Source: CBDAPE01 sp965198325
GTDB taxonomy: Bacteria > Pseudomonadota > Alphaproteobacteria > UBA828 > JAPUJA01
Direction: 5' to 3'
NCBI GenBank assembly: GCA_965198325.1
Contig: CBDAPE010000019.1
Span: forward strand, 1 to 64,000
DNA: 64,000 bases
This document shows, one piece after another, positions 1 through 8,650 of this stretch; positions within the stretch are counted from its first letter, which is position 1, and every line of letters begins with the position of its first letter. The position numbers and the translations under genes are program-made. Under the pieces are notes generated by a model. The model was not told the origin of the DNA. It saw nothing but the letters and a program-made list of their open reading frames with translations, and did no database searches.

Positions 1-138
1 TCCACGGCGCCATGCGATTTGGTGTCTACGTTGAATGAGATTCACCGGCTACATTGGTGAAATTCGGCACCGCCAGAATATCCACGCCAGAAACGGAGAT
101 TGGACGACGACAGGCGGACCGGTAACAGAGACCGCCCC

Positions 139-540
139 CTATTCGGGCATTACCTCGTCGACGCCCGTCACGTACCAATTCATGCCGAGCAGCGCGCCGT
201 CCTTGAGATGCTCGCCTTTTTCGATCACAAGCGTGCCGTCTTGCCTGTTGACCGGGCCGGTGAACACGTGCAGCGCACCGAATGTGATCTTGGCCTCGGT
301 GTCTCGCGCCATCGCCACGACATCGTCCGGCAGATTGGTATAGGGCGCCATCCGGACCATACCTGCCGCCATTCCGCCCCACGTCTCGTTCGATTCCCAG
401 TTACCGTCCAGCTCCGCCTTGACCCGCGCAACATAGTAGGGCACCCAGTTGTTGATGATCGCGGTGAGCTGGCCCTCGGGCGCAAACGCGATCATGTCCG
501 AAGAGAGACCGAATCCGAGCACGCCCTCCTTTGTTGCGGC
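139..540 (-). pseudogene. BMP-family ABC substrate-binding protein, C-terminal fragment
   Basis: About 134 codons of the C-terminal half of a basic membrane protein (BMP/PnrA-like) periplasmic lipoprotein, the solute receptor of nucleoside or sugar-type ABC importers. Seen: the family-typical stretch around VLGFGLSSDM, a YYVARVKAELDG segment, and a C-terminal FTGPVNRQDGTLVI followed by MNWYVTGV. The reading frame stays open to base 540, where an IS6-type terminus starts, so the signal peptide and N-terminal lobe are missing. No permease or ATPase genes lie nearby. Family assignment is from sequence pattern; the ligand is unknown. Bases 1-138 downstream hold nothing recognisable. Confidence 0.75.
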
Positions 541-592
541 GGCATTGTCAGACTAACTGGATGGGACCAGTGGAACCAACGATCGAGGGTTC

Positions 593-922
593 TCAGACTG
601 CAAGTTGGCGCCACTCGGCCAAGGCGGCCGAGCGATTGAGTTTGAAGCTCCCGCGGTTGTAAAGATGACGGTCCTGGTTGAAATGATTGTGGATCGAGGC
701 GTGGGCGGCGGCGAATTTCTGCAGGGTCTTGATGTCTCTGAACCTGGCCATCGCTCCCTCTCGTCGGCGGAACGGTTGGTGTGAGTTTTCGGCTCGATTG
801 TTGAGCCACCGACCGCAACGCTGACGATCCTCGACCCCAATCTCTTTCATCGCGGCACCGTACGAACGGAGCCGGTCCGTCACGATGACTTCTGGCCGGC
901 CGTAGCGCTTCATTGCACGTAT
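593..922 (-). pseudogene. IS6-family transposase, C-terminal half
   Basis: Encodes the end of an IS6-type DDE transposase. Seen: YGRPEVIVTDRLRSYGAAM (second catalytic Asp region), then GRWLNNRAENSHQPFRRRE (catalytic Glu region), IHNHFNQDRHL, and the C-terminal RSAALAEWRQLAV. The matching N-terminal half lies 1.4 kb away on the same strand. The protein cannot be made as one chain because of the intervening insertion. Confidence 0.85.
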
Positions 923-2365
923 GTGGACGCCCCCCTGGGTGCAAGCAGGAATTTGGGCAACTCGTGGCATGCGGTCAGGCACTGTCGTATGTCCGGCCTC
1001 TCTGAATGCGGCATCTGCTCACCGCGGGCCTGTATGGTGTGCGTGGATCGGATCCAAATCGCTTCGGCGGTTTGCTTTGACAGCCCCTCGCGCAATACTG
1101 GTTTTCCGACCCCGTCTCTCCGACCTTTTGCCCCTACGTTGTCTTTCGTCCCAACCGCACCAACCGAGGTCATCCGCGCATCACGCCCTCAAGCGTGCCC
1201 ACGGAGCTCGGCGTTCCAATTTCGAACGGCCTTTCTCTTCCCGGCAGCTATGCCACAACAACGGCCGCCGCCGGCCGCCGGTAGTTTTCCTTCTTGACCG
1301 ACAGCGCCCAGATCATGCGCGCCATCTTGTTCGCCAGTGCGACAGCAACCAGCTTGGGTGGCTTTTCCGCGATCATCCTCCGGAGCCAGGGATCATCCAC
1401 ATCCTCGAGCTTGCGCATATGCTGGAGAACCACCGTTGCACCCAGAACGAACAATCGGCGGAGATCGCGTTGCCCCATCTTCGTGATCCGGCCGAGCCGC
1501 TCCTTGCCGGCCGTCGCGTTCTGCCGCGGTGTCAATCCGACCCAGGCTGCGAAGTCGCGCCCGCAGCCAAAGCTCTCCATCGGTGGGGCAAACGCATTCA
1601 CCGCCATCGCGCAGATCGGCCCGATGCCCGGTATCGTCATCAGGCGTCTGAGCTCTTCCTGTGCCCGGGCGCGCGCACGGATCGTCTTTTCAATGTCGAT
1701 GATCTTCACGTTGAGAGCCGCGATCTGGTCGAACAGCAACTCCGCCATCGACACGACCTGTTCGGGAAGCATCTTCTTCACCTCTGCGACCTCCTGCCGC
1801 AGCACCGTGATGTTCGCGACACCCTGAGCCGCGATCACCCCGAATTCCGCGAGCTGGCCCCGAATCGAGTTGATCGTCTGCGTGCGCTGGCGCACGAGAA
1901 GCTCGCGTGTGCGGAACAGCATCGCATCCGCCTGCATTTCCTCCGACTTGACCGCCACGAACCGCATCGTCGGGCGCTGCCCCGCCTCGACGATGCCCTC
2001 AGCGTCGTTGGCATCGTTCTTTTGCCGTTTGACGAATGGCTTCACGTAGATCGGCGGGATCAACTTGCACGCGTGGCCAAGAGCGATGATCTGCCGCCCC
2101 CAGAAATGAGCGCCGCCGCAGGCCTCCATCACAACCACGCATGGCGGCACCTTGGCGAGGAAAGAGAGAAACTTGCCCCGCGAAAGCTTCTTGCGAAAAA
2201 CCGGCTTGCCTTCGGCCGTCGCCCCATGAAGTTGGAAACTTCTCTTTGAGATATCGACACCGATGATGCTAACACTTTCCATGGACGCTCTCCTTCGTTG
2301 ATCGAACGCACCCAGCGTGTGTTCCTTCCTGGCGCTTATGACGCCGTTAGATGGGGGGCGTCCAC
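923..2365 (-). mobile_element. IS110-family (IS1111-type) insertion sequence
   Basis: Carries one DEDD-type transposase gene. A perfect 13-bp inverted repeat, GTGGACGCCCCCC at 923-935 and its complement at 2353-2365, sits at or near the two junctions with the split IS6 transposase. IS1111-group elements are known for subterminal inverted repeats, which fits; exact tips may lie a few bases outside. The 312 bases between 936 and 1247 hold no other gene and are the long non-coding end typical of this family. Confidence 0.75.
1248..2282 (-). CDS. IS110/IS1111-family transposase
   Basis: A 344-residue DEDD transposase that moves its own element by a RuvC-like mechanism. Seen: N-terminal VSIIGVDISKRSFQLHG (first Asp), VVMEACGGAHFWGR (Glu), KNDANDAEGI (paired Asp), then a coiled central region (residues ~170-240) and the C-terminal transposase_20-like MTIPGIGPICAMAVNAF with FAAWVGLTPRQNATAGKERLG. 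Length and motif order are complete, so the copy may be active. The start at MESVSIIG is chosen because homology begins there; the frame also runs upstream into the split IS6 transposase, which is accidental read-through. Confidence 0.9.
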   Translation of the reverse strand: MESVSIIGVDISKRSFQLHGATAEGKPVFRKKLSRGKFLSFLAKVPPCVVVMEACGGAHFWGRQIIALGHACKLIPPIYVKPFVKRQKNDANDAEGIVEAGQRPTMRFVAVKSEEMQADAMLFRTRELLVRQRTQTINSIRGQLAEFGVIAAQGVANITVLRQEVAEVKKMLPEQVVSMAELLFDQIAALNVKIIDIEKTIRARARAQEELRRLMTIPGIGPICAMAVNAFAPPMESFGCGRDFAAWVGLTPRQNATAGKERLGRITKMGQRDLRRLFVLGATVVLQHMRKLEDVDDPWLRRMIAEKPPKLVAVALANKMARMIWALSVKKENYRRPAAAVVVA

Positions 2366-2658
2366 CCCATCGCTTCAGGAACTTCAGCGCAGCCCTGCGA
2401 TCCCGGCGCTTTGTGGCGAAGACTTCGAGCACCTCGCCTTCGTGATCCACAGCACGCCACAGATAGTGCATCTCTCCGTTGATCCGCACGAATACCTCGT
2501 CCAGGTGCCAGCGCCATTGCGAAAACAACCGATGATTAACGCGCCGCTTCCTGATCTCTGCCGCGAACATCGGACCGAACCGGTTCCACCAGAAACCCAC
2601 CGTCTCGTGGCAGATGTCGACGCCACGCTCGAACAGGAGATCCTCGACTTGCCGCAGT
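2366..2658 (-). pseudogene. IS6-family transposase, N-terminal half (5' truncated)
   Basis: Reads LRQVEDLLFERGVDICHETVG... into FGPMFAAEIRKRR, WHLDEVFVRING (first catalytic Asp) and AVDHEGEVLEVFATKRRDR, ending near AALKFLKRW at the IS1111 junction. The first ~30 residues that IS6 transposases normally have are gone: the open frame is cut at 2659 by the terminus of the IS21 element. Together with the piece at 593-922 this accounts for nearly all of one transposase. Confidence 0.85.
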
Positions 2659-2849
2659 TGTCAATGGCGGAGCAAGAAGGGACCACCGTGGCGGTGTAAG
2701 AAGGGACCGCTTGGCGGCTGCGGGCTTGTCCCCGTAGTCCATGGGCGGGCCCCGCGTGCGACGCGACGTGCCCTCAACAGGCCGACGCGGCGGCGCGCGC
2801 GGGAGGGACCTGTGGGCCCATGGGGTCAAGCGAGGGTTGGGTGGTCGGT

Positions 2850-3614
2850 TCAGTTCGCCGTCGGGGTTTGACGCCTGCGGCTCTGGTTGAGCCTGTAGCT
2901 CTCGCCATTCATCTCGAGGATGTTGACGTGGTGGGTGCGGCGGTCGAGGAGAGCGCCGGTAAGCCGCTCGGAGCCGAACACCTCGGTCCATTCGTCGAAC
3001 GACAGATTGGTGGTGACCAGGGTCGAGCCGCGCTCGTAGCGCTGGCTGAACACCTCGAACAGGAGCTCGGCACCGGTCTTGGACAGCGGCACGAAGCCGA
3101 GTTCGTCGATGATCAGAAGCTTGTAGGTGGCGAGCTTCTTCTGGAACCTCAGCAGCTGCTTGTCATCGCGGGCCTCGATGAGCTCGTGGACCAGCGCGGC
3201 GGCGGTGATGAAGCCGACCGAGAGGCCCTTCTGGCAGGCCGCCAAGCCGAGACCGAGGGCGATGTGGGTCTTGCCGGTGCCGCTGTTGCCGAGCGCGATG
3301 AGGTTCTCGCGGCGCTCGATGTACGCGCAGCGGGCGAGCTCCAGGACCAACGTCTTGTTGAGCGAGGGGATGACCTTGAAATCGAAGCTATCGAGGCTCT
3401 TGATCACGGGGAAGCGCGCCGCCTTGATGCGCCGCTCGACCATGCGGCGCTCGCGGTCGATCAGCTCGAGCTCGGCCAGACGCAGAAGATAGCGAACGTG
3501 GTCGACGCCTTCAGAGGCGCACTGCCGGGCGATCTTGTCGTACTCCCTCAGGACCGTCGGCAGCTTCAGCCTCTTGAGGTGGTGGACGAGCAGCAGCCGT
3601 GGTGTGTCGGTCAT
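2850..3614 (-). CDS. istB: IS21-family helper ATPase IstB
   Basis: 254 residues. The AAA+ ATP-binding helper of IS21 transposition, which assembles on target DNA and stimulates IstA. Seen: Walker A GNSGTGKTH (around residue 107), Walker B LLIIDELGFVP (~165), and SERLTGALLDRRTHHVNI in the sensor/arginine-finger region. The start ATG overlaps the istA stop by 4 bases (ATGA), so translation is probably coupled. Only this copy of the three in the window has an uninterrupted istB; the copies near 11.4 kb and 50.9 kb each have a one-base frameshift. Confidence 0.95.
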   Translation of the reverse strand: MTDTPRLLLVHHLKRLKLPTVLREYDKIARQCASEGVDHVRYLLRLAELELIDRERRMVERRIKAARFPVIKSLDSFDFKVIPSLNKTLVLELARCAYIERRENLIALGNSGTGKTHIALGLGLAACQKGLSVGFITAAALVHELIEARDDKQLLRFQKKLATYKLLIIDELGFVPLSKTGAELLFEVFSQRYERGSTLVTTNLSFDEWTEVFGSERLTGALLDRRTHHVNILEMNGESYRLNQSRRRQTPTAN

Positions 3615-5110
3615 GCGCCGAGCCCCGACAGCAGGCTCATGTACGACTTGGCAGACGTCGTCGCGACCCGGGCGCGCGGCAGGTACGGATAGACCTCGAG
3701 GTTGAGCCGGGGCGGCCGCCGCTCGATGCGGCACAGTACCAGGTGCTTCACCGCATCGAAGCCGATGGCGCCGAGCCTGAGCGCGTCGCCGACCGCACCC
3801 TCGACCTCCTCGAGCCGGAAGCTCTCCAGCAGACGGCGCACCTGGACGGACTCGCGCTTGCCCGCCTTGCCCATGCGGGCTTCGAGCAGGCGTCGCAGAG
3901 TGATGAAGGCCTCGGGCAGGTCCCAGCCCGCCAACGGCGCGGCCTGGTCGAGGGCGCCGATCTTCTGCTCGATCAAGGGTAGGTAATGCAGCGGGTCGAA
4001 GATCAGGTCCTCGCTGTCGTAGGACCGGCGGTGCCGGGCAATCACCTCCGCGCCGCAAGAGATAACGACCTCGTCGACGGAGCACCGGATCAGCACCTCG
4101 CGGTGGCCATAGGCCACGGGCACCGAGTAGTCGTTGCCCCGGCAGCGCACCAGCGACAGCGAGCTCACCCGTCCAGTGCGCTTGTCGCAGGCATCGTATG
4201 GTGCCGGGGGGAGAGGCAAGAAGGCTTCCCGGTCCCGTGCGAGGCGCTCGCCGATGGTCTCCTTGTGACCCCGCAGCCGCGCCGCCTGGCGCCGGCGGCA
4301 CTGTCCCGCGAGAGCATCGTTCAGCGCCTCGAAGCTCTCGGCCCGCGGGACGGGGACCCGGAAGGTCCGCCGGATGAAGCCGACCAGTCCCTCGACCTTG
4401 CCTTTGTCGTTGCCCTTGCCCGGCCGGCCGAACCTGTCCTCGAACAGATAGGGGGATTGAAGGTCCGTGAAGACGCGCGTTCGCTGCCGCTTGCCATCGC
4501 CCAGTATCCGGGCGACTGCCAGCTTGGTGTTGTCGTACAGGATGGATCGGGGGACGCCGCCGAAGAACGCAACCGCCGCGTTGTGGCCAGCGCAGAACGC
4601 CTCGGTCGTCTCCGCCGGGTAGGCCTTCACGAAGCAGGCATCACTGTGGGGAAGATCGAAGGCAAGGAAGTGGACCTTGCACGCCACGCCGCCGATCACC
4701 GCCATCGCCTCGCCGAAGTCCGCCTGGGCGGGGCCGGGGGAATGGACGAGCGGCACGAACATCTCGCGCGACCGAAGCCGCCGCTCACGGACATAGTCCT
4801 TCACGATGGTGTAGCCGCCCGTAAAGCCGTACTCGTCCCGGAGACGGTCGAAGATCCGCTTCGCCGTGGGCCGTTGCTTGTGGTGGCTGGTCCGATCGTC
4901 TTCCAGAATCCGATCGATGATCCCCGTGAACGGACCCCGCTTCGGCCGCCGTGGCGGCTTGCCGCGGCGAGACCCCGGCGGCACCGAGAACGACAGCATC
5001 TTGCGGACCGTCTTGCGGTCCAGCCCGAACACCCGCGAGGCCTCGCGGGTGCTCATTCCCTCGACACGACACGCCCGCCGAACCCGCGCGTACAAATCCA
5101 CCCGATACAT
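3611..5110 (-). CDS. istA: IS21-family transposase IstA
   Basis: 499 residues. N-terminal helix-turn-helix (MSTREASRVFGLDRKTVRKML, residues ~19-39), a central DDE integrase core with QADFGEAMAVIGG (first Asp), SILYDNTKLAV (second Asp) and GNDKGKVEGLVGFIRR (Glu), then a Mu-transposase-like C-terminal beta domain (NDYSVPVAYGHREV). Complete length and intact catalytic motifs indicate a functional gene. It is followed by istB with a 4-base overlap. The start at MYRVDLYARVRR lies 117 bases inside the element tip. Confidence 0.95.
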   Translation of the reverse strand: MYRVDLYARVRRACRVEGMSTREASRVFGLDRKTVRKMLSFSVPPGSRRGKPPRRPKRGPFTGIIDRILEDDRTSHHKQRPTAKRIFDRLRDEYGFTGGYTIVKDYVRERRLRSREMFVPLVHSPGPAQADFGEAMAVIGGVACKVHFLAFDLPHSDACFVKAYPAETTEAFCAGHNAAVAFFGGVPRSILYDNTKLAVARILGDGKRQRTRVFTDLQSPYLFEDRFGRPGKGNDKGKVEGLVGFIRRTFRVPVPRAESFEALNDALAGQCRRRQAARLRGHKETIGERLARDREAFLPLPPAPYDACDKRTGRVSSLSLVRCRGNDYSVPVAYGHREVLIRCSVDEVVISCGAEVIARHRRSYDSEDLIFDPLHYLPLIEQKIGALDQAAPLAGWDLPEAFITLRRLLEARMGKAGKRESVQVRRLLESFRLEEVEGAVGDALRLGAIGFDAVKHLVLCRIERRPPRLNLEVYPYLPRARVATTSAKSYMSLLSGLGA

Positions 5111-5245
5111 CCCCCCGCCTTCCAGTCAGAGCAACCCTGACAGAAGGCTATAGACGGTCCCATTTTGGTCCGCCACAGCCGGATCAACCGGCCGCTTCAG
5201 TGGGGGATTATTGCGCCGCCGTTCTCACCCAAATCAAGCACTAAA

Positions 5246-5920
5246 ATGCCTATTATGGGTATACCAACGCCAACACGCCAGTCTCGACCGGCCCGCCGCA
5301 AGGCGGCGGCCGAGCACGTCGGCACACCCACGAGTCTCGCCGACGCGCTTTTCACCACAACCCAGCAGCGGATCTTGGCCCTGCTGTTCGGCCAGCCCAA
5401 CCGAAGCTTTTTTGCCAGTGAATTGATCGGGCTAACCGGGTCCGGCTCCGGCGCCGTGCAGCGCAAACTCCAGCGCTTCGCGTCGAGCGGTTTAGTGAGC
5501 GTTACCTACATCGGCATGCAGAAGCATTACCAGGCCAATCCCGATTGTCCCGTGTATCACGAACTAATCGGCATCGTACGCAAGACGGTCGCCATGGTTG
5601 AGCCGATCCGGCAGGCGCTGGATCTGCTCGCCGACCGCATCGAGCTGGACGTGATCTACGGTTCCGTCGTGCATGGTACGGATACGGCAGCCAGCGACAT
5701 CGATCTGCTCGTCACCGCCGACGGCGTGATGCTGGAAGAACTCTACACCGCGCTCGCGCCGGTGGAGACGAGCTTGGACCGTAAGATCAGTCCCACACTT
5801 TATACGGTGCAGGAGTTCAACGCGCGTCGATCGACAGGAAACACATTCCTGAGCCGCGTGCTCGCTGGCGAACATCTGGTCCTCATTGGAAGAGAAGATG
5901 ACGCATCCGCCGCTCGATAA
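5246..5920 (+). CDS. Winged-helix plus nucleotidyltransferase (MNT-type) protein
   Basis: 224 residues from the ATG at 5246. N-terminal half is a winged-helix domain (TQQRILALLFGQPN, ELIGLTGSGSGAVQRKLQRF, SGLVSVTYIGMQKHYQANP), as in small transcription factors. C-terminal half is a minimal nucleotidyltransferase with the GSVVHGTDTAASDIDLLV signature (Gly-Ser and paired Asp). MNT proteins are often partners of HEPN proteins in antitoxin-toxin modules, and a HEPN-like gene overlaps its 3' end here. The IS21 tip at 5227 ends only 18 bases before the start codon, so the native promoter and perhaps a few N-terminal codons have been replaced. In-frame ATG at 5255 is an alternative start. Confidence 0.8.
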   Translation: MPIMGIPTPTRQSRPARRKAAAEHVGTPTSLADALFTTTQQRILALLFGQPNRSFFASELIGLTGSGSGAVQRKLQRFASSGLVSVTYIGMQKHYQANPDCPVYHELIGIVRKTVAMVEPIRQALDLLADRIELDVIYGSVVHGTDTAASDIDLLVTADGVMLEELYTALAPVETSLDRKISPTLYTVQEFNARRSTGNTFLSRVLAGEHLVLIGREDDASAAR

Positions 5921-6299
5921 CCTGGTGCGCATCGGCCAACTCAAGACGGAGCCGGCCGCGGAGGGGGAGATCGAGGGCCTGTTGCGCTCGGGCCAGCGCC
6001 GTCTGGAAGATGCCGAGCGCAAGGAGTTGAGCCTGGAGAGCCGCTTCGACCTCGGCTACAACGCGGCCCATGCGCTAGCGCTCGCGGCCTTGCGGGCGCA
6101 AGGCTATCGCTCCGATTCGCGCTATCTGGTCTTTCAATGCCTGCAGCACACCATCGGCCTGCCTCGGGAACAGTGGCGAGTGCTGGACCAGGCCCACCGC
6201 AAGCGCAATCTTGCCGAGTACGAAGGCGCGATGGACGTAGACGAACAACTCGTCGCTGCCTTGCAGCGGGTTGCGCGGGAAGTGGCGAAGCGCACGTGA
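5898..6299 (+). CDS. HEPN-like partner protein of the MNT gene
   Basis: 133 residues, all-helical and charged. The segment DQAHRKRNLAEYEG resembles the conserved RN...Y element of HEPN (higher eukaryote/prokaryote nucleotide-binding) proteins of the SAV_6107-like type; the canonical R-x4-6-H RNase motif is not clear. It overlaps the nucleotidyltransferase gene by 23 bases, so the two are co-translated, matching the MNT-HEPN toxin-antitoxin arrangement. Its 3' end runs directly into recombinase sequence (homology begins about 12 bases before its stop codon), so its last residues may not be native. Toxic activity is inferred only from family and context. Confidence 0.6.
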   Translation: MTHPPLDNLVRIGQLKTEPAAEGEIEGLLRSGQRRLEDAERKELSLESRFDLGYNAAHALALAALRAQGYRSDSRYLVFQCLQHTIGLPREQWRVLDQAHRKRNLAEYEGAMDVDEQLVAALQRVAREVAKRT

Positions 6300-7807
6300 A
6301 GAGCCAGAAGAGCGAAGGCTGGCGTGCTATTGCGGTGCGGTATGACGACGGCGGGTTCTCGGGCGGTTCGATGGAACGCCCGGCACTCGAACGCCTGCTG
6401 GCCGATATCACCGCCGGCAAGATCGCTGTTGTCGTGGTCTACAAGATCGACCGGTTGACCCGTTCGCTTGCCGATTTTGTCCGCATGGTCGAGCTGTTCG
6501 ACCGGCACGGGGTCAGCTTCGTGAGCGTCACCCAGGCGTGCAACACGACATCGAGCATGGGCAGGCTGATGCTGAACGTGCTGCTGTCGTTCGCCCAGTT
6601 CGAGCGCGAGGTCACCGGTGAGCGTATTCGCGACAAGATTGCCGCCTCCAAGGCCAAAGGCATGTGGATGGGCGGAAGCCTGCCGCTCGGCTACGATGCT
6701 CCAACAGGCACTTCGCGCGCGCTCGTCATCAACCAGGCCGAAGCCACGATCGTCCGCACGATATTCAATGCCTATCTTGAGTTGGGTTCGGTGCATGTGC
6801 TGCAGCGCTGGCTTGACGAACGCGGGATTCGATCGAAGAGCCGAACGACCCGCGCCGGCAGGATCATCGGAGGCCGGCCCTTCAGCCGCGGCGCTCTATT
6901 CCGCCTGCTGCGCAACCGCACCTATCTCGGCATGATCGTGCACAGGGACGAGGCCCACCAGGGGCTCCACGCCGCAATCGTCGACACCGCCCTGTTCGAC
7001 ACCGTGCAGGCAAGGCTCGATGCCAATGCGCGCCGTCGCAAGGCCCACAGTGACCGGGTCATCCGCGCACCGCTCACCGGGCGTATCTTCGACATCGACG
7101 GCGAGCCCATGAGTCCGTCCTTTACCCATGGCAAGCGCGGACAGGTCTATCGCTACTACGTGTCAGCCCCGCTGCAACAGGGCCGGCGCTCCGGGGACGA
7201 TGCGGCTATCCGCCGGGTTCCCGGGCTGGCGCTCGAAGGCATGCTCAGCGAGGTCATCCGGCGCATCGCACCGGCGAGCGCCGCCGATCCACTGGCCCTG
7301 CCGGTCCGCGTCGAGGTTCACGCGCAGTCGCTGCAGCTCCTGATGCCGGTGACGTTGCTTGCAACCTTGCGCTCGCGGCTGGTACCCGGCGAGACAGCTG
7401 AACCCGATGCCGCCGATGGCGCACTGCTCCGGCTGATATTGCCGGTGCGCCTGCGCCTGCGCGGCGGGCGGAGCTGGATAATCGGCAGCACAAGCCCCGT
7501 ATCGCGACGGGACCCGGTGCTGATCAAGGCGTTGCGGGCAGCCCATACAATGCTGGAAGCCGACGACGCCGGTCTTCCCGTGATCGAGGCCGCTCCCCCA
7601 TCACCTTATCTCCGCCGCCTGGTACGACTCGCCTTTCTTGCACCGGATCTGCAACGCGCCATCCTCGCCGGGCGGCAACCCCCCGGCCTCACGCTCGAGC
7701 AGCTGATGCGCACGCCGATGCCCAGGCTCTGGTCCGAGCAGGGCACCATGTTCGAGGCACTCGGGGTATCCGGCTCGTCTGCCGGGGCGACGCATGGCAG
7801 GCGCTGA
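6287..7807 (+). pseudogene. Large serine recombinase lacking the catalytic N terminus
   Basis: Recognisable recombinase sequence starts at EAHVKSQKSEGW and continues through YDDGGFSGGSMERPALERLL, DRLTRSLADFVRM and FAQFEREVTGERIRDKI of the resolvase domain. A recombinase domain follows (LGYDAPTGT..., FSRGALFRLLRNRTYLGMIVH), then a long C-terminal part. In this family the nucleophilic serine sits in the first ~15 residues (TRKSS-type motif); here those ~35 residues are absent and the sequence joins the HEPN-like gene. The GTG at 6296 could start translation, but the product would have no nucleophile. Probably an inactive remnant of an integrated element. Confidence 0.8.
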
Positions 7808-8650
7808 TCGCGCCTCTACGCGGCCCTGTTAATCCGAAGATGCGCCCTGTTACGGCGGAAAAATGCCCTGTTATTAGCCAATAACAAGTCCTGTTATCGT
7901 CAATAACAGGAAAGTGCCTTTTTGGCGTCGTAACCCGCTGAAATAAGGGACAGAATTCCACAGAACATGGCCCGTCTTACCCGGGACCCCTGTTTTTGGG
8001 CCTGAAATGCGGAAAATTCCCTGTTTAACAGGAAACTCACCCGGCCAGCGGACCACCAGAGACCCCGCCCTGATAAGGGCACGTTTGCTCCCCGGCCTGG
8101 CGCCCGAGACCAGATGCAGAACTGGAATAGATCCGAATACCCCCTATGTTACAGGCGCTTAGCCCACAATGGCCTGTTCGGAGACAAATGTAGGGGGTGG
8201 TTGGCGGTGGGCGCAGTCTACTGCGAACTCGTCTCCGGCGGATTTCCCTGTTTAACAGAGAAAATACAGAGAATTTATACAAAATCGACCAAGATACGCC
8301 TGATTGCACGATCTATGGGCCTGATATCATTGCTTAATTGAACCGAATTCCCTACGCGATAGATCAGGGAATTAATTTGGCCAAACAGGGAATTAAATCA
8401 GAGGAACAGGGATACAAATCTGCAAATCAAGGAACGGTTCAAGTGCTTTGACGAGGGTCTAAATCCAGTACCCGCAAACAACGAGAACCGCTTGTCGTCC
8501 TTATCGAGCTGTAGGTTCAAATCCCGGACAGGATTTGTTGAAGCCCCTACAATTCGTCGCCCCGTTTAAGGGCCCCTCGAAAAATCCCTTCCGCCTTCCG
8601 TGATTGGATAGAATCCGTGATCAGCGACGTGGGGATTGGGAGAATCGGTC
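7808..8650 (+). repeat. Non-coding tract rich in CCCTGTT / CAGGGAA motifs
   Basis: 843 bases without a convincing gene. CCCTGTT or its relatives occur at 7824, 7845 and 7866, with CCTGTTATCG near 7890 and AATAACAGG near 7903. Two imperfect palindromes, TTCCCTGTTTAACAGGAA (8017-8034) and a variant at 8244-8262, follow. A run of GAATTCCCT, CAGGGAATTAA (twice) and ACAGGGATA fills 8345-8415. The tract directly follows the recombinase remnant and ends at the IS5-type fragment. Similar CAGGGAA-rich DNA is, from memory, common next to such recombinases in alphaproteobacteria. A tRNA T-loop-like string at 8514-8524 lies in it. Confidence 0.6.

Larger units (their letters stand above)
541..2658 (-). 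mobile_element. IS6-family element remnant, split by an IS1111-type insertion
   Basis: One IS6-family element in two pieces. The left terminus is GGCATTGTCAGA at 541-552, directly abutting the broken BMP gene. The transposase C-terminal half lies at 593-922 and the N-terminal half at 2366-2658, with an IS110/IS1111-type element between them. The other terminus is missing because an IS21 element begins at 2659. Order of events inferred from nesting: IS6 entered first, then the IS1111-type element and the IS21 element. Confidence 0.7.
2659..5227 (-). mobile_element. Complete IS21-family element (copy 1)
   Basis: 2569 bp. The right tip reads TGAGAACGGCGGCGC inward from 5227; the left tip reads TGTCAATGGCGGAGC inward from 2659. 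Both tips recur at the ends of the copy at 48761-51884 and one recurs at 12382, which fixes the boundaries. istA and istB are intact. The flanks (...GCCGCAGT and CCCAAATC...) share no short direct repeat, so this copy is not in its original simple insertion context. Repeated AAGGGACC-type motifs near the left tip resemble the multiple terminal repeats of IS21 elements. Confidence 0.93.

Noticed and set aside
3986..5140. 384-residue open frame opposite istA (also mirrored at 48848-50002)
   Set aside because: It is the antisense shadow of istA in high-GC DNA; it recurs with the copy, has no domain motifs, and istA itself has clear catalytic motifs.
7824..8415. CRISPR-like array in the CAGGGAA motif tract
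   Set aside because: Motifs are short, irregularly spaced and in mixed orientation, with no constant repeat or spacer length and no cas genes nearby.
8514..8524. tRNA T-loop-like string GGTTCAAATCC
   Set aside because: The flanking stems do not pair properly and no D-arm or anticodon arm is present; at best an attachment-site remnant of a tRNA.
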